Source: Linnemannia schmuckeri (Eukaryota; Mortierellomycota; Mortierellomycetes; Mortierellales; Mortierellaceae). Taken from it: DNA of 64,000 nucleotides. Positions 57,896 through 64,000 of this stretch are shown piece after piece. The stretch's first letter is position 1; each line of letters opens with the position of its first letter. The position numbers and the translations under genes are program-made. The stretch covers positions 2,108,001-2,172,000 of the forward strand of contig JANATG010000007.1 in NCBI GenBank assembly GCA_029449235.1, in the 5' to 3' direction. Below the pieces are notes generated by a model, which did not search any database, was not told the origin of the DNA, and saw nothing but the letters and a program-made list of their open reading frames with translations.

Positions 57896-60800
57896 ATGGC
57901 CCACATGCAAAAGTCTTCACCGTCAAAGTCTTCCCGACCATCGTCAACCAACATCCCGGCCCCGGTTCCGATGAAGCCTTTCAGCGGCAGCTCGTGGCAA
58001 GGATCGCGACCTGACCCTGACAACACACCTGCTGCACCGAAAGGATCCGCTCTTCCTAACCACGTCTCTTTGCGAACCAAGACTTCACCTTCACTGGCAT
58101 CGACCTCCGCCAAGCCATGTAAGTGTAATTAATATGCCATACATTTCTCTTCCGCTCTTCATCAAACGTCGTTTTGTTTCTTTTTATTGTCATGAAGCTA
58201 TTACTAACAAAATTTCACTCCTTTGCCTGACATCGTCTCTTTTAACGAATAGCTCCACTCAAAAATTCTCCGAGTCCATCTGCAAGCCCATCCCCGACTC
58301 CTCACCCTCAGCAGTCGTCAGGGTTCAAAATCCGTATTCCGCGGGACCTTCCCAACATCCCAGATATCTTCCGCAACCCAGACTCTGCTCGATCACAGTC
58401 CTCCACATCTCCAAAAAGCAAGAGCAGTACTCCGTATTCGCCTGCCTCCTCACCAAATCCGCGCCCAGCTTCGGTAGACGCCGAGCCAGTATACCAGCAA
58501 AATCCTACGTTGACCCCTCTGCCAGTGGATAACTCAAAGCGAACACATAGCGAGATGCTCTCAGGGGAGAGTGTCCTTATCAAAAACTTTCCCATCTTTG
58601 GTGAGTGAATCGTATTACTGAGAATGCCTCCAAGTACGTTGTTCTGTCATGCATTCATGTATCTATGACAGGACTGGTACTAATAATTTCGTCCGCATCT
58701 TCCTTTATCCTCCTTATTAGATCAACGACAGAATACAGGCAAGAAGATCAAGACCGACCTCAGCTCAGCTGGTCCTTCCGTTCCTTTGGTGCCCACCCCC
58801 CCGGTGCCGAAGCCTGTGGTCCCTCGAGCGTCACGTTCGATGTCGCGGTCAAATTCGAACCAAAGTCTGTCATCCGGAGCCCCGCCGTCGCCGAAAAAGT
58901 CGCCTTCGAAGCGGAATGCGGTTAAGACAATCGTCCCGCCGAAGGATTCAGAATTGCCTCCAATTAAGCTGATTTTTACCGCGAATACTGCAGGTTCAGT
59001 TGTCCCAGATGCGGTAGTCAAGGAAGAGACTACGGATGTGACAATGACAGCTGCATCCCCGCTGAGAAGACACCGCGGCAGATCACACACAAAGTCGAGC
59101 TCTCCAGCACCTCCGGCTGCCCCAACCTCTGTTCGACTCCCCACTCCAATGTCCATTAACGGCGGAACAACCACAGGATCGTCGGAGCAAATCCGTACTG
59201 CTTCATCTTCACTACCATCATCACCTAAGGTCACCACCACCTCCTCCCCGTCGTCTACGCAGCCTTCTGTCAGCACGACGCCGTCTACATCCCACCATTC
59301 ATCATCGCGTCCCTTGGTTGAAGCCACGTCGTCTTCCTCATCTTCAACAACAGCATCAGGGAAAGAATCGTCAGCTCCTTCAGCCTCGAGCAACCTCAGT
59401 GAATCTCTGCCGGCCCAGCTCCAGAAGAATCTGCAACCTGTCGGATCGTCGAGTGATGTTCATGTTACAAACTCACCACCTCCACCTCCCACGTCCATTG
59501 CTGATGCGATCGAGCAGAATATTCGTACGAACGAAACTCTGCAGCTTGTCCGTCTGGGTATGTCGATCCTCGACCGCCTCTTGAGTAATCCTGTGAGCAA
59601 GAGCTTTGTTAACAAGGTCCCTTTGGTTCTGAGGAACTACCACTCGGCCATCAAGCGTCCCATGGATCTGACGACGATCGAGCAGAACCTTTGGAAGGCC
59701 TTTGTGGTCCAACAGCAGTCGTTGAGCCAGCCGATGAACCCAGCGTTGCTCAGTACCGCCGACCATATCACCTTTACCAAGGGCTACTCGAAGCAGTCCG
59801 AGTTCGAGCACGATCTGTGGCAGATCTACAATAATGCTGTTACCTTCAATCCTCCAAACGACAACATCTACAAGCAGGCAACGCAATTCCAGATCCTCTA
59901 CAATGGTCTCCTCATGGCTCATCGCGACGGGTATGCCTCTCGCTTTTTTATTACCCGCACACTATGTCTGAAAATAGTAGATTGATATGCAAAGACTGTA
60001 ACTCACTCGGTATGTCTACATGACTTCCTCCCTTTATCCTGATCTCAATAGACTGCTTCCAATCCCAAGAATGCCTCAAGAGCTCTACCATCCATCCATG
60101 ATTTCTCTCGATAATCCTGGGTGAGCATTCTTGCTGTGTAATCAAGATATGAGTATATCTTATCGCGTTTTTATTTATTCATTTCGTTCGCTAACATGCC
60201 TTCGATTTTTACCTATTCTCTTCTTTAGAACTCTCTATCTCTTCCGAGCGCAAACATTCCGCGAAATGGATCGCAAGTTGACAGATATGGCGACTGATTT
60301 GTTCGCGAATTTCCACCAGCCACTGATCGATGTGATGAACGCCCCGGAGCCCATGTCGCCTGAAAAGCCTCGTTTTGCGAGGATGTACATCAACAAGAAC
60401 AGGAGTCTGTTGAGTAACTGCCGAGACGACCCTCGTGCTCGTTTGGCGATCTTGAGTGATCTCAAAGTCAGCAAGCCCTTTAACGACCCTGCCGGTGGCT
60501 CCAATCCCATCAAGATGGTCCATATCAAGGCTCGCGTCATGCTCGGCAAACCCATTGGTGAGCGTCATGACATGATCACGGTAGGCGATCTGGACTGCCC
60601 CAGTGCCTGGGTTGTCTTTGCGGGCATAAAAACTCTCGATCTGGACATCGACGTCCCGGCCAAGTTTGAGAAGCGCATCTTGAGCAGGATCCGACATGAT
60701 GTGAGTCCATTTGTCGACACTAAGTTGACAGTTGATCAGGAAAAGGTGTTTTTGGAAGCCCTTGGCTTCCAGCACTTCACCGCGCACGGTAGCGAATCCA

Positions 60801-62941
60801 CTCCATCTGATAGCGCTGGCGCCTCGGCGCCGTCACAAGCTTCTTCAAATCAACCTGCAGCCCGTTCAACTCAACCTTCAGCACCGACACCAAGGCAATC
60901 TTCTCCTTCAGTGACCACCACAACAGCGACGAGCTCTATGACTAACCGCGTTGAGCCAAAAACTTTGCCCTCGCTTCCATCACCAATAATGCCCTCGCTT
61001 CCCTCACCAATAATGCCCTCGCCAACGCCACCAACAGCAACACCGAAGCCAACGCTGGCGAAACCGGCCGCGACCCCGATTAGCCTGGGTGTTTCGCCTG
61101 CAAAATCAGGATCTCAAGAGTTGAAGCGACCTTTTGAAGAGTCAATCTCTAGAAGTCAGGAGAGTGAGACAGATGTGCGGCATGTGGACAAGCGTAGACC
61201 TTCATTGATCGAAAAGGAACTGAGCCATGCCGCCGCCGCAGCAGCGGCCACATCCGCTATTCAGTCCAATTTCAAACTTGCTTCAAGCCCCCACCCCATT
61301 CAGCCCGAGCACACTACCCGCCAGGCACCGCTCCCTTCGTCCGCTCTAGTTCGATCAACTTCTATCACTCCACCGACCGTAGCGAAGTCATTCGACCCTA
61401 CCCCAGCGCCAGTCACGATCGGCCAAGCATCTCGTATGATATCTGCGTTAACAGCCCAGACTGCGATTAGAGATTCGCCTCTTTCATCCCCTCTTGTAAC
61501 GGCAACCCTTACACCCGTACCGATGACCATGTCAACGCCAACGTCAACATTAGCAATGCGATCTACGTCAGGTCAGGACGATGACTTCGGACAAGGCAAA
61601 ATGGTGATGACTAGCGCTGGATTCACAAGGGCGCTCACCGATCGCGAGGAGCAGATGTTGCGAGATATCAAGATTACTGCTCGTGAGAAGCAAGTGCCTT
61701 ACACTAGCTGGAGCGCCATCGAGCCGACACTTATCGCGGACTCTGCTCAAGGATTGTTCAAGAGAATTTATCATGTCCAAGGCGAAGAAGGGCTTGTGAT
61801 TCAAAACTTCAAGGAGATGGACGCCGAATCGTTTGAACAGCGTGTCCGTGAAGTGGCCTGTTTGCTCAAGCTGCGCGGATTGGAGGGCGTTGGCCAGATC
61901 CAGTCTATCATCGATGACAACGACGACCATCTCGTCGGGCTTTCCATGACCAAGTTAGTATTTCTCGATCATACCCCTTTCGCCTTGCTGTGCTATTTTT
62001 GTATTCCTTCACTTTACTGATCAATTTACTATTCAATATCAATTTCACCTTAAAAAAAATGAATAGGTACGCTTACACACTCAAGGCTTATGCGACGAAC
62101 GCAAGACGTCACCCTAGTCCATGTCAGAAACTGTCTCTTATTCGTGATATGGTCGCGGCATTGAGTTCAATTCACGGAGCCGGTTTGGCGCATCGTGATC
62201 TGAGCGAGGTCAACATTATGGTTGACGAGGATCCACTTTTGAAATTGGAGGACAACACTCCTCGTCCCTGGGTCCGAGTGATTGATTTTGGCAAGTCGGT
62301 TTTTGTTGAGCCTGAGGAGGTCAAGCGTTGGAGCATGAAGGATCACGTTTCCGACGAGGAGTTGGCTCTCCTTCCTCTGGTCGTCCTCCCACCGGACCAT
62401 GGCTACAAGTTGTACAGGTACGACACACATATTCATTTTTTGAATAACCCTTACGAGTTGACATTGGAAATATGCAGGATTTTTTTTGACCAAGTGCCAA
62501 CTACAATACTAACTACAATTGCTTTTATCTCGTTTGTGCATATTTGTTAGATCGATTCTGACGCTTCCACGATCGAAACACGACCATACTCCGCTCCCCC
62601 CAGTCGACCCACGTGCAGAGGATGTTTACTCGTTGGGAGTTTTGATCTGGAGGACTTTCAGTGGCAAGTCGCCCTGGAATGGAGCTATTGAGGATGACAT
62701 CAAGACGATTCGCTACCTTATTTCGAGCGACGAGCAGATCAAGTTTCAGCTGGAGCGCGAGGTCACTGGACGACGTTCGCGTGAGCTCTTGCTTCGTTGT
62801 CTAACCGCGGAGGCCAACACTCGCTCGACGATTCATCAGTTGCGCGACTGGTTGGAGCAACCCGAGATCTTGGCTGAGCTCCTCAAGGAGTTTGAAATTC
62901 TTGGAGGTGGCAGGAAGAAAGTGCGCAAAAACTTGGATTAA
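57896..62941 (+). CDS. Bromodomain-protein kinase fusion protein
   Basis: Seven exons from the conservative start at 57896 (57896-58118, 58253-58600, 58721-59930, 60052-60120, 60229-61953, 62067-62417, 62551-62941) close into 1,438 residues; upstream coding may add 128. A long Ser/Pro-rich N-terminus precedes a bromodomain (about 451-594): NYHSAIKRPMDLTTIEQNL, EFEHDLWQIYNNAVTFNPP, NDNIY, with the acetyl-lysine-binding Asn kept in FNPP. A conserved-looking middle (GTLYLFRAQTFREMDRKLTD; VVFAGIKTLDLDI) and a second disordered stretch follow. The kinase domain (about 1085-1420) has REVACLLKL (helix C Glu), HRDLSEVN, DFGK and EDVYSLGVLIW. Gln takes the usual strand-3 Lys place in GLVIQNFKEM. Bromodomains read acetylated histones, so a chromatin-linked role is inferred. 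Each join restores a motif, so the fusion is unlikely to be a modelling error. Confidence 0.8.
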
Positions 62942-63603
62942 GAGCCATCACGATACGGGGACGTTGCAATCGTAATTTTCTTTCTTGTTCCTTTTTGTGC
63001 CTTGCATGCTCGGCCAGCCTGCCTTCCTCTTCTTTTGGCATCTTTCCAAAAGGAAATACCATGTTCTACCCATTCCACCTTTATTTCTTATTCACTATTC
63101 TCGTTATTCTGTTAAGCGCCTTTCTTTTAGTGTCTAGAGAAGGCATTTTCTATCTTTTTGACATTCCTACTCTATCCTATTTTCATTCGTTGTTCTTATT
63201 TTACCATATTTGTTGTTATTCATTCGTTTGTTCCTTTTACCAATCGCATTTTTTTTTTTTTTCAATCTTCCTTATTCGACTATTCTTCGTTACAAATTGT
63301 ACAAAATTAAAAAAAAAAATTCCTTAAAAAATGATATGAATCTAAAGTTTATTATGATCATTGGTATTAACTGTTGGGCGTTTGAGGACTTGGATTGGAA
63401 ATGCACGTTTAGTTAGAGAGTGAAATGATATACAAGTGGAAATGAAAACGAACAACTCAATGGCTATGGTTGAATGGTTATGGTATTCGAGTAGTGTGAT
63501 AACATACAACTTGGGGATAAGGTTTTTGAAAGAAATGGGAAAAGCAAACAATGAAACGGTAAAAAAAAAGTATACGCGTCAAGAAATCAGATGAACGCGT
63601 CGT
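62942..63603. other. Convergent 3' intergenic region
   Basis: AT- and T-rich spacer between the stops of the bromodomain-kinase gene (plus) and the last gene (minus). It has T runs near 63248-63261 and A runs near 63309-63319. No gene seen. Confidence 0.6.
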
Positions 63604-64000
63604 TTAGAGGAGTCCAAGGAAAGTGAGGAGTGCAACCGTGAAAGTGACGAGCACCGAGACGGATAGGTTAATGTCGGTCAAGGACGACACGGCGGACGAA
63701 TTCTTGCCCTGGACTTGTGAGACAATTGTGGTGGGAGAGGCAGTCGTGTCCTTGTCGATGGGGGTAACCTTGGCGTCAGCGTCAGTGCTGGCAGAAGGGG
63801 CAACGCTGTTGACGTGGAGCTTGGCGGGGTTGACATTTCCGCCGGGGGTGGCCTGCAAGCCTTTGATACGGAACTGGCGATCCTGGACGACGGTAAAGCC
63901 TGCGGCCTTGATGGCCGTATCCTTGTTCGCCGCCTTCTTGACAGGAGCAGCACGTTTGAAGATCTTATCGAGGACTGAGGATGCAACCGAGCGCTTATCG
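63604..64000 (-). CDS. Probable GPI-anchored or tail-anchored protein, N-terminus outside window
   Basis: Minus-strand frame open from the right edge to a stop at 63604 (132 codons). The visible part has a basic segment (LDKIFKRAAPVKKAANKD), FTVVQDRQFRIKGL, and a Ser/Thr/Asp-rich stalk with VNPAKLHVNSVAPSAS. It ends in a Ser/Asn-rich turn followed by a hydrophobic tail (VSVLVTFTVALLTFLGLL) with nothing after it. A small-residue stretch plus a terminal hydrophobic segment is the form of a GPI-attachment signal, so a cell-surface protein is likely. I do not recognise the family from this fragment. Confidence 0.55.
   Translation of the reverse strand, partial: DKRSVASSVLDKIFKRAAPVKKAANKDTAIKAAGFTVVQDRQFRIKGLQATPGGNVNPAKLHVNSVAPSASTDADAKVTPIDKDTTASPTTIVSQVQGKNSSAVSSLTDINLSVSVLVTFTVALLTFLGLL

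Noticed and set aside
1..64000. tRNA, 5S rRNA or snRNA genes
   Set aside because: I looked for B-box-like GTTCRA sequences with matching stems and found only hits inside coding sequence or without a partner. A covariance search (tRNAscan-SE, Infernal) would settle this.

Overview
The window looks like nuclear DNA of a filamentous early-diverging fungus. My best guess is Mortierellomycotina (Mortierella/Linnemannia-like); this is an inference from gene content and style, not from a marker gene. The evidence is: many short GT-AG introns (mostly about 80-130 bp), housekeeping genes of fungal type (SRP54, SEC9, KEOPS subunit CGI121, COA6, RNase H1, an SR splicing factor, an NFX1/FAP1-type factor), lineage-expanded F-box genes, and many homopolymer tracts. 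I saw no tRNA, rRNA, CRISPR array or intact transposon. All gene models below were spliced by eye from consensus donor/acceptor sites and checked for reading-frame closure.

Layout. 1-11.4 kb is an accessory block. It holds an F-box gene cut by the left edge, a Baeyer-Villiger-type flavin monooxygenase, two tandem F-box paralogs of one family, an F-box paralog of the first gene, and a frameshifted 3' remnant of a further copy. 11.7-15.8 kb is a five-exon NFX1/FAP1-type zinc-finger gene. 16.3-16.9 kb holds the 3' part of an unrecognised gene.

17.7-35.4 kb is an iron-uptake region. Two paralogous ferric reductases point away from each other across about 12 kb that contains only one small membrane-protein gene (DUF6787-like). 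That interval and the first intron of the second reductase contain all eight strict ATC(A/T)GATAA motifs I found in the window. This is the consensus of fungal iron-sensing GATA repressors (SRE/SreA type), so the region reads as one iron-controlled unit.

35.7-53.5 kb is a compact housekeeping stretch with several divergent promoter pairs: a CCDC43-like protein with COA6, RNase H1 with CGI121, and an SR protein with SRP54. It also holds a low-complexity 975-residue protein with a conserved C-terminal domain, and a SEC9-type SNARE with a prion-like N-terminus. 53.5-56.9 kb has no gene I can support.

57.9-62.9 kb encodes a large protein joining a bromodomain to a protein-kinase domain, an unusual architecture and, with the GATA cluster, the most interesting observation here. 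The window ends in the 3' part of a probable GPI-anchored protein gene.
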